From JAMWDF01 sp964645405 (GTDB taxonomy: Bacteria; Ratteibacteria; UBA8468; B48-G9; DSTR01), in the NCBI GenBank assembly GCA_964645405.1, contig CAZYCA010000031.1, positions 1-64,000 of the forward strand: a stretch of 64,000 nt of DNA, given 5' to 3'. Positions within the stretch are counted from its first letter, which is position 1, and each line of letters starts with the position of its first letter. A program made the translations under genes and the position numbers. Positions 51,181 to 59,633 of the stretch are shown here, piece after piece. The notes under the pieces were generated by a model, which was not told where the DNA came from, made no database searches, and saw nothing but the letters and a program-made list of their open reading frames with translations.

Positions 51181-51209
51181 TTGCTAACATGATAAAGGTG
51201 AAGTAAAAT
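51181..51209 (+). promoter_or_regulatory. Sigma70-type promoter of the Gfo/Idh-plsY operon
   Basis: TTGCTA at 51181-51186 and TAAAAT at 51204-51209 are separated by 17 bases; both are near consensus. Initiation would be near 51216, about 14 bases before the ATG at 51230, leaving just enough leader for the GGAGGGGG site. Confidence 0.6.
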
Positions 51210-51229
51210 AAAGACAAGGAGGGGGATAT

Positions 51230-52210
51230 ATGCCAGAACTGAGAATCGGCTTCATTGGCTGCGGTGGGATTGCAGGTGCTCATTTAACCAGGCTTGCTAC
51301 TCTCAAGGGAGTAGAGCTGGTAGCCTGCTGCGATGTAGTAGAAGAAAAAGCACGGAAAGTTAGCCAGACTTATGGTGGCCAGGTATTCACTGATTTCCGC
51401 AAAATGCTGGACGAGGTTACTCTGGACGCTTGCTTTATCTGTGTTCCGCCTTTTGCCCATGTTGGTCAGGAATTATATTGCGTAGAAAAGGGTATTCCTT
51501 TCTTTGTGGAAAAACCCGTTGCTCTCAGTCTGGAAAATGCCAGAAGGGTGGAAAAGGCAGTCCAGGAGAAAAAGTTAATTACTGCGGTTGGCTATGTCTT
51601 GCGAGCCTTAGATGTTGTGGACAGGGCTGTCAAGTTTCTGGAAAATAAAGAGCTGGGGCTGGTGCGGGGTAAGTACTTCGGCGGTGTACCTGGTGCCGGC
51701 AAAGGATGGTATTCTCAGAGGAAACTTTCCGGGGGACAGCTGGTGGAACAGGCCACCCATACTGTGGACATGATGAGATATCTAACTGGTGAAGTGGTAG
51801 AAGTTTTCGGTTATGCCTTTGCAGGAATTAATAAACGCCTTTACTCCAACTATGATGTGGAGGATGCCTCCACAGCAGTAATGCGCTTTTCCAATGGAGC
51901 CATTGGAAATATTTCCTGTACCTGGCTATGGACAGGCTACCACAGTTCAGTGGAGATTATTGGCAAAGGGGTCACTGTCACTCTGGAGGGAGGAACCTTA
52001 ACAATAGATTCTGGTGATAGGAAGACAATTTACGTAAGCCGGGCTGACCCTATGCTGGTGCAGGACACACTTTTTATTGAGGCGGTGAAATATGGCCGTC
52101 CTGAGCGAATCAAGGCAGATTATCGCCAGGGTGTAAGGTCTCTGGCTGTTTCCCTCTCTATTCTTGAATCATTCAGGACTGGAAAACCGGTGAAAGTGCC
52201 GGGTGAATAA
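51230..52210 (+). CDS. Gfo/Idh/MocA-family oxidoreductase
   Basis: A second NAD(P)-dependent oxidoreductase of this superfamily, 326 residues, only distantly similar to the one at 17436-18524. The Rossmann motif is IGFIGCGGIAGAHL near residue 5, FFVEKPVALSLENA holds the EKP motif, and QLVEQATHTVDMMRYLTG has the conserved histidine and aspartate. GGAGGGGG precedes the ATG. The sugar or inositol-like substrate is unknown. It leads a short operon with two membrane phospholipid genes. Confidence 0.9.
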   Translation: MPELRIGFIGCGGIAGAHLTRLATLKGVELVACCDVVEEKARKVSQTYGGQVFTDFRKMLDEVTLDACFICVPPFAHVGQELYCVEKGIPFFVEKPVALSLENARRVEKAVQEKKLITAVGYVLRALDVVDRAVKFLENKELGLVRGKYFGGVPGAGKGWYSQRKLSGGQLVEQATHTVDMMRYLTGEVVEVFGYAFAGINKRLYSNYDVEDASTAVMRFSNGAIGNISCTWLWTGYHSSVEIIGKGVTVTLEGGTLTIDSGDRKTIYVSRADPMLVQDTLFIEAVKYGRPERIKADYRQGVRSLAVSLSILESFRTGKPVKVPGE

Positions 52211-52238
52211 CTATTTGCAGGAATAAGCTGTAGGATCT

Positions 52239-52811
52239 ATGAAGTTAGTTAGTCTGTTACTGCTATCTTACGTTTTAGGAAGTATTTCCTTTGCTTATCT
52301 GGTTGCTTACAGTATCACCGGTAAAGATATCAAAAGTCTGGGTGATGGTAATCCTGGAGCTGCCAATGTAGCGCGTGTTTTGGGAAGGAAATGGGGATTA
52401 CTTACCTGGGCAGGTGATGTAACCAAGACACTTTTAGCCTTAACAGTGGCTCGCTCTGCCGGGATTGAAAACTTAACTTTATTGACTTTAGTCGGGATAG
52501 CAGCTATTTTAGGTCATTGCTACTCTGTCTTTCTCAGGTTTAAAGGAGGTAGAGGAGTAGCGGTTATGGGTGGTGTGGTTCTCTTTCTGATGCCAAAACT
52601 ATTCCTCCTTGCTCTTATCTTATGGTTTCTAATTCAGAAACTTAATCCCCGCTGCCTCACTCTGGTTGTTCAGGGTCTGGTAATATTTCTTCTCTGCCTT
52701 TTTTTACTTTATGGGAAGGAGCTTTTCCCGATTCTTACAGGTTGTGTCCTTCTTCTGGTAGCTACTGCTCTGATTATCAACCACGATGTCTTGAGAGAAA
52801 TGAAAATATAG
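52239..52811 (+). CDS. plsY: Glycerol-3-phosphate acyltransferase PlsY
   Basis: PlsY transfers an acyl group from acyl-phosphate to glycerol-3-phosphate at the inner membrane, starting phospholipid synthesis. The 190-residue protein has five to six hydrophobic helices and the conserved loops YVLGSISFAYLVA, SLGDGNPGAANVARVLG and LGHCYSVFLRFKGGRGVAV, read in parts. Start ATG 52239, one short gap after the oxidoreductase gene. Confidence 0.94.
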   Translation: MKLVSLLLLSYVLGSISFAYLVAYSITGKDIKSLGDGNPGAANVARVLGRKWGLLTWAGDVTKTLLALTVARSAGIENLTLLTLVGIAAILGHCYSVFLRFKGGRGVAVMGGVVLFLMPKLFLLALILWFLIQKLNPRCLTLVVQGLVIFLLCLFLLYGKELFPILTGCVLLLVATALIINHDVLREMKI

Positions 52812-52812
52812 C

Positions 52813-53394
52813 ATGGTTATCTGGAAAAGGAAGCTATATCGGATTGTCATTGGTTCACTTTTTCCTGTGAGTTATCTAATCTCGGCAAACATTTTTCTTC
52901 CCTTGTTTCTGGCTTCCTTCTTCCTGACACTGGTACTGGCGCTGGAGTATGAAAGATACGTTCATCCTGCAGTCTGGTCCTTTCTTCTCGGCAGGTTTGG
53001 AGTATTCAAGAAGGCAACCGGTTCTTTTATTGGTGAAACCCATTTTATGATAGCCTGTTTTTTTGCCCTGCTTGTTTTCTCCAGACCTGTTGCCATTGCG
53101 GCTCTGTTTTTTCTGACCTTCGGGGATGCAGGTAGCGCCCTGGCTGGAACCTGGTGGGGACAGACCTCTTTATTCGGCAACAAGACTGTGGAGGGATTAA
53201 TCGGTGGTTTGGCCTCTAATGCCCTGGTCAGTCTGTGTTTAAGTTTTGTCTTACCATTACATGGCCTTACCTTAATTAGCGGTTTTCTTCTGGCAGGAAT
53301 TCTGGAATCTCTGCCTCTAAAACTGGATGATAACCTGACAGTAGGATTTATCCCGGGTTTTTTAATGTCCTTATTAGAACTACTTTTGCGCTAA
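52813..53394 (+). CDS. Dolichol-kinase/phosphatidate cytidylyltransferase-like membrane protein
   Basis: The 193-residue membrane protein has about five helices and the motifs of the CTP-dependent lipid kinase and cytidylyltransferase superfamily: FGDAGSALAGTWWG, NKTVEGLIGGLASN and LDDNLTVGFIPG, in the C-terminal half. Such proteins act on dolichol, phytol or diacylglycerol derivatives. The substrate is not clear; its position after plsY supports lipid metabolism. Its TAA stop directly abuts the stop of the opposite gene. Confidence 0.82.
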   Translation: MVIWKRKLYRIVIGSLFPVSYLISANIFLPLFLASFFLTLVLALEYERYVHPAVWSFLLGRFGVFKKATGSFIGETHFMIACFFALLVFSRPVAIAALFFLTFGDAGSALAGTWWGQTSLFGNKTVEGLIGGLASNALVSLCLSFVLPLHGLTLISGFLLAGILESLPLKLDDNLTVGFIPGFLMSLLELLLR

Positions 53395-54291
53395 TCAGCG
53401 GAACCGTCTGTGAATCCAGGAAAACCACTGTTCAGGGTGCTGGCGAACATAATGCTCCACCCGGGAAAGGAATAAGGCTGTATTGTTTATAATATCCTGG
53501 TCCAGATTTTCGCTGCGTTGCACCGGGTAAGGACCTTCAATGATTACCTGATGGTGACCGCAATCTTTCCGGAAGGTGAAAATTCCTATTACCGGACAGT
53601 GATATTTCCTCGCCAGGACTGCTGCACCTACTGGTGCCAGAACCGGACGGCCAAAGAAGCTAACCCGGACCCCGTTTCCTGCGTGCTGGTCAAGATAGAT
53701 ACACAGGCAGTCTCCATGACGCAGGCTAATTCTTGAATCCTCAATGGCTCTGCGCAGATTAGCTTTCATGATATAGCGCATTCCCAGCCGCCTCATCATT
53801 TTCTCCCAGAGAGAGTTTAAGTAGGGGTTGGTAGCATTGCGGATAATTACATTCATAGGAAACCCGAGACGAAGCAATCTCACCTGAAGAGCAGGGAAAT
53901 TACCAAGATGAGCACAGACAGCAACAACTCCTTTGCCGGACTTAAGTGCTTCTTTTAAAATTTCTTCACCGTTAACTATCACTTTCTTTTCTATATGTCT
54001 GGCTTTCAGTTTACTCCAGGCAATCACCTCCAGTGCATTATGGGCTATTTCTGAGAAAAGCTGCCGGCAGATTTTCTTCCGCCAGGAAATTGGGCGCCAG
54101 TCACCAAAGGCTAAAAACAGATTGTGCAGCACACGCCGACGGCTTTTTCTCATGGTATAATAACCTGTAGTGCCAGCGAGTTTACTCAGAAATGGTAAAG
54201 CAAAAGCCGGGATAAGCCAGATGAACCAGAAGATTCCGTAGATTAAACCAGCAATACATAAGCGGACGATTACCTGCAAAATTTTTTTCAT
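53395..54291 (-). CDS. LpxL/HtrB-family acyltransferase lacking the usual Glu
   Basis: The 298-residue protein belongs to the lysophospholipid/lipid A acyltransferase group (LpxL). It has a membrane segment at about residues 10-38 and the family blocks GKGVVAVCAHLGNFPA (residues 119-134), IYLDQHAGNGVRVSFFGRPVLAPVGAAVLARK and WFSWIHRRFR, read in parts. In LpxL the motif is HxxxxE; here it is H128-L-G-N-F-P133, so the catalytic acid is replaced by proline. It may be inactive, use another residue, or have another role. The presence of lipid A genes elsewhere is unknown. Confidence 0.82.
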   Translation of the reverse strand: MKKILQVIVRLCIAGLIYGIFWFIWLIPAFALPFLSKLAGTTGYYTMRKSRRRVLHNLFLAFGDWRPISWRKKICRQLFSEIAHNALEVIAWSKLKARHIEKKVIVNGEEILKEALKSGKGVVAVCAHLGNFPALQVRLLRLGFPMNVIIRNATNPYLNSLWEKMMRRLGMRYIMKANLRRAIEDSRISLRHGDCLCIYLDQHAGNGVRVSFFGRPVLAPVGAAVLARKYHCPVIGIFTFRKDCGHHQVIIEGPYPVQRSENLDQDIINNTALFLSRVEHYVRQHPEQWFSWIHRRFR

Positions 54292-54353
54292 GACCTTTTT
54301 CCTAACGGGTAAAAGTACCGATTATCATAACACATAAAGAGAAACAAACTAAA

Positions 54354-57014
54354 ATGGTGGGACAAAATAGAGACAATTATCACCTTGTTTTGTTTCCGTT
54401 TTCCTTTTACGGAAAAACCAGATATTTAATAGAGAAACACCTCAAGGGAAAAAACTTACGCTCTCTGGTTTACCTTACAGCCCATACCGGTAAAATAGTT
54501 GACTTCAAGACAGAACTGTTTTTGACATTAAAAGCGTCTGTTCCTCCTGATACTTTCACTTTAAGGTCCCTGGCAAAGAAACTGGTAGAAGAGCACTCCA
54601 GTAAGCGCATCATCTCCAGTGTAGAAAAATACATCCGCCTTGTAAGGTTGGTTTCCCGGTGTAGCCCTGATATTCCTGGTTTTTCACTTCCTGGTATGGT
54701 GACAGCTATCAGCCAGTTCATTCGTGAAATAAAGGTTCATTCCAGTGTTTCACATCTGAACTGGATTTTTTCCCGGGTGGCTTCCTATCCCTGGAAATAC
54801 GAAGAAAGTAAAAAAAAGGCAATGGCGGCACTTAAAATTTTCTCTGCCTACCAGAACGAACTGGAAAAAGAAAATCTTCTTGACCAGGAAGACATTTACA
54901 GGAAGGCTTCTTCCTATGTGAAACATCTACCTTATTCTCACTTCCTGGTGGAAGGAGTCTATGAAATTCCGGCCTACCAGCAGGAATTTCTGGCCGCTGT
55001 TTTTACCCATATTCCTTCAGGTGTTTTTGCTTTTGTGGATGGTACTTCAGCCCCCATTGATGTCAGAACACTCATCCTTTCACAGACACTGAAGACACTG
55101 CAACAATTCCACACCTGGCAGGAAGAAAGTTTCTCTTCACTTCCTCCTAATGAAGATATCATTTGCTGGCAATTTCCCTCAGTGGAAGAAGAGGTTAAAG
55201 GAATTATAACTATGATTAAACAGTTCCTGGAAGAACACCCGGAAAGTCGTTTAGAAGACTGTCTGGTAGTCTTTCCCGAAATGCTGGCTTACCGTGCCCT
55301 TGTAAAACGTCTTTTTGCTCGTTACCAGATGCCCTGTGAAATCGTTCCGGGCGTGGCACTCACAGAGGAGCCAGCAATCAATAGTCTTCTGGATGTTTTC
55401 CATTTTCTGGAGACCTGGTCCTGGGAAGCATTAATGTCCATTCTTACCAGCCCATTTTTTCACCGTTTCCAGCACCAGCAGGTGGAAACATTTTCTACCT
55501 GCTCCAGGCTGAGATGTGAAAGCTGTGGTTATTTCCGGGATGATTTTCAAAAGGAAGAGGGCATTTATTTTGACTTGCTCAGGAAACTTCTCCAGTCCAT
55601 GTCAGGCGCAGCAAGAAAAAGTCTTACTCAATGGTGCAGACACCTGGAGAATATTATTACCAGGCTAAAGTGGAATTCAGGAGACGAACAGGTTAATTGT
55701 CTTTTCCAGGAATTTCTCTTAGAAGTGAAATCATCCCACCGTTTTACCAGGAAAGAATTTGTAAACTTTTTCCGGCACGCTCTTTCTCTTATGGAAGTAG
55801 AGCAGGGTAGAGGTTACGGCGTAAAGGTAAGTGGCGTCCTGGAAACTGCGGGTCTGGAAAGACATCTATGCATCATTGGCGGTGCTACTGACCAGTCCTT
55901 ACCGTTATCTGCCAGCAAAATGGATATTTTTCTCCCTGACCGGCTAAAGGAAGAGTTAAAGCTGGATACTTTTCTTTTACGGCTGGCCCGGGAAAGGCTT
56001 GATTTGCATCGTTTAACCCAGCAGAACAAGAAAGTCTGCTTTACCTATTCGTCATTATCTCAGGGCCGGCCTCAAATGAAATCAATTCTCATAAATTCTT
56101 ATCCGGAAAAGGTCTGGCCTGGTCAGCCGTTTCGCTTTTCTTCTGACCCCCTTTTTACTCCTGACTTCTCGTGGGAGGAAATAGAGAAATTTCTTTCCCG
56201 GGACGGGCGCTGGCAAATCTCCGTCAACGGACTGGAGCAAATTCTGTGTTGTCCATATCGTTTCTTTCTGGAAAAAATTGCCCGTCTAATTCCTTACCGG
56301 GCGCCGGTAGTAGAAGAAGTTCCCCGTTTCTGGGGGGAGATTGTCCACAAAGTTCTGGAAGAAATAGGAAAGAAACAGCTGGGGCAGATAATTGAGGCTG
56401 GTGCTGTAAGCGAATACAGTGAATATTTCCGGACAAGATTGAACCAGTTGTTAATCTCTGCGAGTGAGGAAAGAAAAGTCTGTTCACCGCTTATCCGGAC
56501 TGTTCTTCAGGAAAGATTACCCCTGGTGGTCAGTAAATTAGAAGAAATTCTACGCCAGCATGCAGGAAGGAAGGTAGTGAGCGTGGAAGAAAAATTTGAG
56601 GTTAAAACAAACTCCTGGATTATTACCGGGAAGACTGACAGAATAGAGCAAATATCAGACCAGGAGCTGGAAGTGATTGACTTTAAAACTGGCACCACAA
56701 AACCACCTTCTTACACAGAACATGATTTTACCACCAGGCATCACTTACAGTTACCGCTTTACATCTGGGCTCTGGAAAAATTGACAAATAAAGTTTACCA
56801 TGGCTCCATCTGGCAGTTGTCCTATCAGGAAGATTCTGGAAGAGGAGAAAAAAAGTATCCCCGAAAGGGAGTGCTCTCCTACCTGGAAAGGATGGAAGAC
56901 TATCTGGAAGATATAGCTTCCCAACTGAAAAGCGGGCAGTTTCCTGCCAGCCCTGATAACCGCCAGATATGCCAGATGTGTCCACATTTTGCTTACTGTC
57001 GCCATGCTTTCTAA
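54354..57014 (+). CDS. addB: AddB-like helicase-nuclease subunit
   Basis: This 886-residue protein resembles AddB, the second subunit of the recombination-initiating AddAB complex that resects DNA ends. Visible are a helicase-like region with VGGATDQSLPLSASKMDIFLPD near residue 510, and a C-terminal RecB-type PD-(D/E)xK nuclease with EVIDFKTGTTKP. Cysteines in ILCCPYRF and in CQMCPHFAYC near the end fit the AddB-type iron-sulfur staple. It is shorter than Bacillus AddB (about 1160 residues). Start ATG 54354; its stop overlaps addA by 11 bases. Confidence 0.85.
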   Translation: MVGQNRDNYHLVLFPFSFYGKTRYLIEKHLKGKNLRSLVYLTAHTGKIVDFKTELFLTLKASVPPDTFTLRSLAKKLVEEHSSKRIISSVEKYIRLVRLVSRCSPDIPGFSLPGMVTAISQFIREIKVHSSVSHLNWIFSRVASYPWKYEESKKKAMAALKIFSAYQNELEKENLLDQEDIYRKASSYVKHLPYSHFLVEGVYEIPAYQQEFLAAVFTHIPSGVFAFVDGTSAPIDVRTLILSQTLKTLQQFHTWQEESFSSLPPNEDIICWQFPSVEEEVKGIITMIKQFLEEHPESRLEDCLVVFPEMLAYRALVKRLFARYQMPCEIVPGVALTEEPAINSLLDVFHFLETWSWEALMSILTSPFFHRFQHQQVETFSTCSRLRCESCGYFRDDFQKEEGIYFDLLRKLLQSMSGAARKSLTQWCRHLENIITRLKWNSGDEQVNCLFQEFLLEVKSSHRFTRKEFVNFFRHALSLMEVEQGRGYGVKVSGVLETAGLERHLCIIGGATDQSLPLSASKMDIFLPDRLKEELKLDTFLLRLARERLDLHRLTQQNKKVCFTYSSLSQGRPQMKSILINSYPEKVWPGQPFRFSSDPLFTPDFSWEEIEKFLSRDGRWQISVNGLEQILCCPYRFFLEKIARLIPYRAPVVEEVPRFWGEIVHKVLEEIGKKQLGQIIEAGAVSEYSEYFRTRLNQLLISASEERKVCSPLIRTVLQERLPLVVSKLEEILRQHAGRKVVSVEEKFEVKTNSWIITGKTDRIEQISDQELEVIDFKTGTTKPPSYTEHDFTTRHHLQLPLYIWALEKLTNKVYHGSIWQLSYQEDSGRGEKKYPRKGVLSYLERMEDYLEDIASQLKSGQFPASPDNRQICQMCPHFAYCRHAF

Positions 57015-59577
57015 ATTTCAGGTTACTGTAATTGAAGCATCAGCAGGTACAGGAAAAACTCACTACCTGACAGAGTATTTCCTTTCCCTTCTGGAGAAAA
57101 AGAACCTTGCCAGAAGTATCCTGAGAATTATGGCTATAACCTTCTCGGATAAGTCAGCGATAGAGATGAAGCAAAGAATTCTAAAGCGGATAAGTGAGGT
57201 TTCTAAAAATCTTGGTGCCTGGGAATATCTGGAGCTGGAAAACGCTCTTCTGCGACTGCGTGTCTCCACTATTCATTCTTTCTGTCGGTTTCTCCTGCAA
57301 CGTTTTTCCCACCATATAAAAGTAGACCCTTTCTTCAGTATTATTGACGAAAGTGAATCTGACCGTCTCTTTGAGGAATCTCTGGCAGCCTACCTCAATC
57401 AACCCCGGACAGATGCACGGTTTTTGTCCCTGACAAAAGACCTGTCTGTCAGTTCCATCATGAGATTCTGCCAGCAGCTACACAGGACTCATCCTTATGT
57501 TTTCCTGGGAAAACCACAACCTGCGCCCCTGACCAGTCAGCTGGCCAGCATATACCAGACCGTCCGCTCTGTCCACTGGCAACTTAAATCAGAAAATTCC
57601 TATCTGGACTTCAATGACCTGGAGTGCCTGAGCTATGAACTATTAAAGAACAATCCTTCTTCCCTGGTGGTACTGGAAGATTTTGACGAGCATATTTTAT
57701 TCCTTCTGGTTGACGAGTTTCAGGACACAAATATTCTCCAGTGGGAAATTATAAAAAGTTTAACAGAAGAGTGGGTTTCCGGGCAGGGAGCCAGGGCGGA
57801 AAGCGGTCAGTCCTACGGGCTGTTAGTTGTAGGTGACCGGAAACAATCCATTTATTCCTTCCGTGGAGCAGAAAGCACTGTTTTTGACCTGGCTTTATCC
57901 TTTTTTTCTCCGCGGGCAGAAAGAAAACAACTTTCCATCAGTCAGAGAAGCTGTCCGTACGTTATTGGCTTTATCAACAGACTCTTCGGGAGTATTGTTC
58001 CCTGGAATACCCAGACGCTGCTGCCCAACCAGGAAAGGTTCTTTTCACCAGAAGACTCTGCTGTGGAGATTAAAATTCTTCCCGAAGGCAGCCAGAAAGA
58101 AGAAGAATTTAAATGGGTAAGTTCTCGTATCCAGGAGCTGATAGCCCGGGGGAAGACTGTCTACCACAGAAATGGGACCAGAAGACGAATCAGTTTCCGT
58201 GATATTGCCATACTGATGAGAAGGCGCGGTCCCAGTTTACCCGTCCTGGAAAGGATACTGATGCAGTCTGGGATTCCTTATCTTGTCGTTGGCGGGATTG
58301 GCTTCTATCAGGAACCGGAGATTCGTTTTCTTCTTTCTTTAATCTTTGCTCTTTCAGATGGAAGTGACAGTCATGCTATCTGGAATCTGGCTCACAGCCG
58401 TTTTCACCTGAGCAAAGAAAAGGTAGATTTCTGGAGACAGCGTCTCTCTTTCCTTCCTCCTGCGGAGCTGATGGAGGAAATTCTGAAGGAGATAAACTTC
58501 CGGGAAAATCTTTCCACCCAGCAGGAAGCTAATGTGGAAAAACTGTTAAGTTTGTTAGAGGGTCAATCTGCCGCCTCATTTTTCCGCAATGCCCAGAAGC
58601 TCAGAAAAGCCTGTCACATAGTAACGGAACCAAAGGCAGATATTTTTTCTGAAGACGAAGATGCTGTGAGACTGTTAACCATTCACGGTGCAAAAGGGTT
58701 AGAGTTTCCAGCTGTTTTTGTTATTAACCTGGAAGATGGTGCTGTTACGGACCATTCTCCACTTATGTATGAAAAAAATGTATCTACTTCAACTGGTTAC
58801 TCCTTCGTTTTGAAACGGGAAGCTACTACATCTCAGAAGAAGTTCTTTACTGAATGTTTAACTGCAGAAGAATACCGAATTTTCTATGTGGCAGTCACCC
58901 GGGCAAGTCAATACCTTTTTCTTTCCGGTCTGGACCGACCAAAAAGCTTATGGGTGGCAATGACAAAGAAACTGGAAAAGGACTACCCTGCCGGTACCCC
59001 ACAGAGTTTTTCTTTACCAGTGGAAGATAAAACTATTCCTGTTAGAGCAGAAAAAAAGAGTTTTCTGCCGCAGGTTACATCTTATTCCGCCACTGAACTG
59101 GAGGTAAGGAGTTTCTCACGGCTGCAACAGGGAGAACTGCTGCACCGTGTCTTGGCCGAAATTTCTAAAGGTATCATCCCTGCCGAAGAACCCTTCGTTT
59201 CTCAGAGGCTTGCTTTTTACTACACAAAGAGTCTCTGGAGGGGAAAAAAATCGTGGCTGGAGTATCTGCAAAAAATTATTAGCCTGCTTCTTTCCCGTCG
59301 CGAAATACTGCAGATTATTCTACCCGTGCCCGGTTCTTACGCTGAGTTACCGTTTGTTATTGAAAACAACAACCAAATTATCCACGGTGTAATAGATAGA
59401 ATTATAGTAAGAGATAACCGGGTGCATGTTTATGATTACAAACTCACAGGTAGTTATGAGGAAAAATACCGGCAGCAGATAGAGATTTATCTTCTGGCTG
59501 CCAGAAAGATGTTTCCTGGTTATCGGGTGTGCGGAGGGATTATCATCCTGGAGAAAGCAAGAATCATTAATTTTTGA
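57004..59577 (+). CDS. addA: AddA-like UvrD helicase-nuclease
   Basis: This 857-residue protein is a UvrD/Rep-type helicase with a C-terminal nuclease, as in AddA. Walker A is ASAGTGKT at residues 12-19; FLLVDEFQDTN is Walker B; VVGDRKQSIYSFRGAE, LLTIHGAKGLEFPAVFVINL and FYVAVTRASQYLFL are helicase motifs. The end has GVIDRIIVRDNRVHVYDYKLTG, the PD-(D/E)xK core. The start is ATG 57004, overlapping addB. AddA of Bacillus is about 1230 residues, so this is a compact form. It should form a repair complex with the addB product. Confidence 0.88.
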   Translation: MLSKFQVTVIEASAGTGKTHYLTEYFLSLLEKKNLARSILRIMAITFSDKSAIEMKQRILKRISEVSKNLGAWEYLELENALLRLRVSTIHSFCRFLLQRFSHHIKVDPFFSIIDESESDRLFEESLAAYLNQPRTDARFLSLTKDLSVSSIMRFCQQLHRTHPYVFLGKPQPAPLTSQLASIYQTVRSVHWQLKSENSYLDFNDLECLSYELLKNNPSSLVVLEDFDEHILFLLVDEFQDTNILQWEIIKSLTEEWVSGQGARAESGQSYGLLVVGDRKQSIYSFRGAESTVFDLALSFFSPRAERKQLSISQRSCPYVIGFINRLFGSIVPWNTQTLLPNQERFFSPEDSAVEIKILPEGSQKEEEFKWVSSRIQELIARGKTVYHRNGTRRRISFRDIAILMRRRGPSLPVLERILMQSGIPYLVVGGIGFYQEPEIRFLLSLIFALSDGSDSHAIWNLAHSRFHLSKEKVDFWRQRLSFLPPAELMEEILKEINFRENLSTQQEANVEKLLSLLEGQSAASFFRNAQKLRKACHIVTEPKADIFSEDEDAVRLLTIHGAKGLEFPAVFVINLEDGAVTDHSPLMYEKNVSTSTGYSFVLKREATTSQKKFFTECLTAEEYRIFYVAVTRASQYLFLSGLDRPKSLWVAMTKKLEKDYPAGTPQSFSLPVEDKTIPVRAEKKSFLPQVTSYSATELEVRSFSRLQQGELLHRVLAEISKGIIPAEEPFVSQRLAFYYTKSLWRGKKSWLEYLQKIISLLLSRREILQIILPVPGSYAELPFVIENNNQIIHGVIDRIIVRDNRVHVYDYKLTGSYEEKYRQQIEIYLLAARKMFPGYRVCGGIIILEKARIINF

Positions 59578-59583
59578 TCGGTT

Positions 59584-59612
59584 TTGTGGTCAGGGCGAAA
59601 AAATTATAGAAT
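59584..59612 (+). promoter_or_regulatory. Possible promoter of the UDP-sugar dehydrogenase gene
   Basis: TTGTGG at 59584-59589 and TAGAAT at 59607-59612 are 17 bases apart. The -35 is weak (3/6), the -10 is good (5/6). The surrounding bases resemble the stronger promoter at 60970-60998 (a shared CAGGGC and A-rich spacer). Confidence 0.4.
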
Positions 59613-59633
59613 TTATGTGGTTCAGAGAAAAAA

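Noticed and set aside
54292..54353. A divergent promoter between the LpxL-like gene and addB
   Set aside because: There are AT-rich hexamers resembling a -10 on both strands, but no acceptable -35, so I do not call a promoter.
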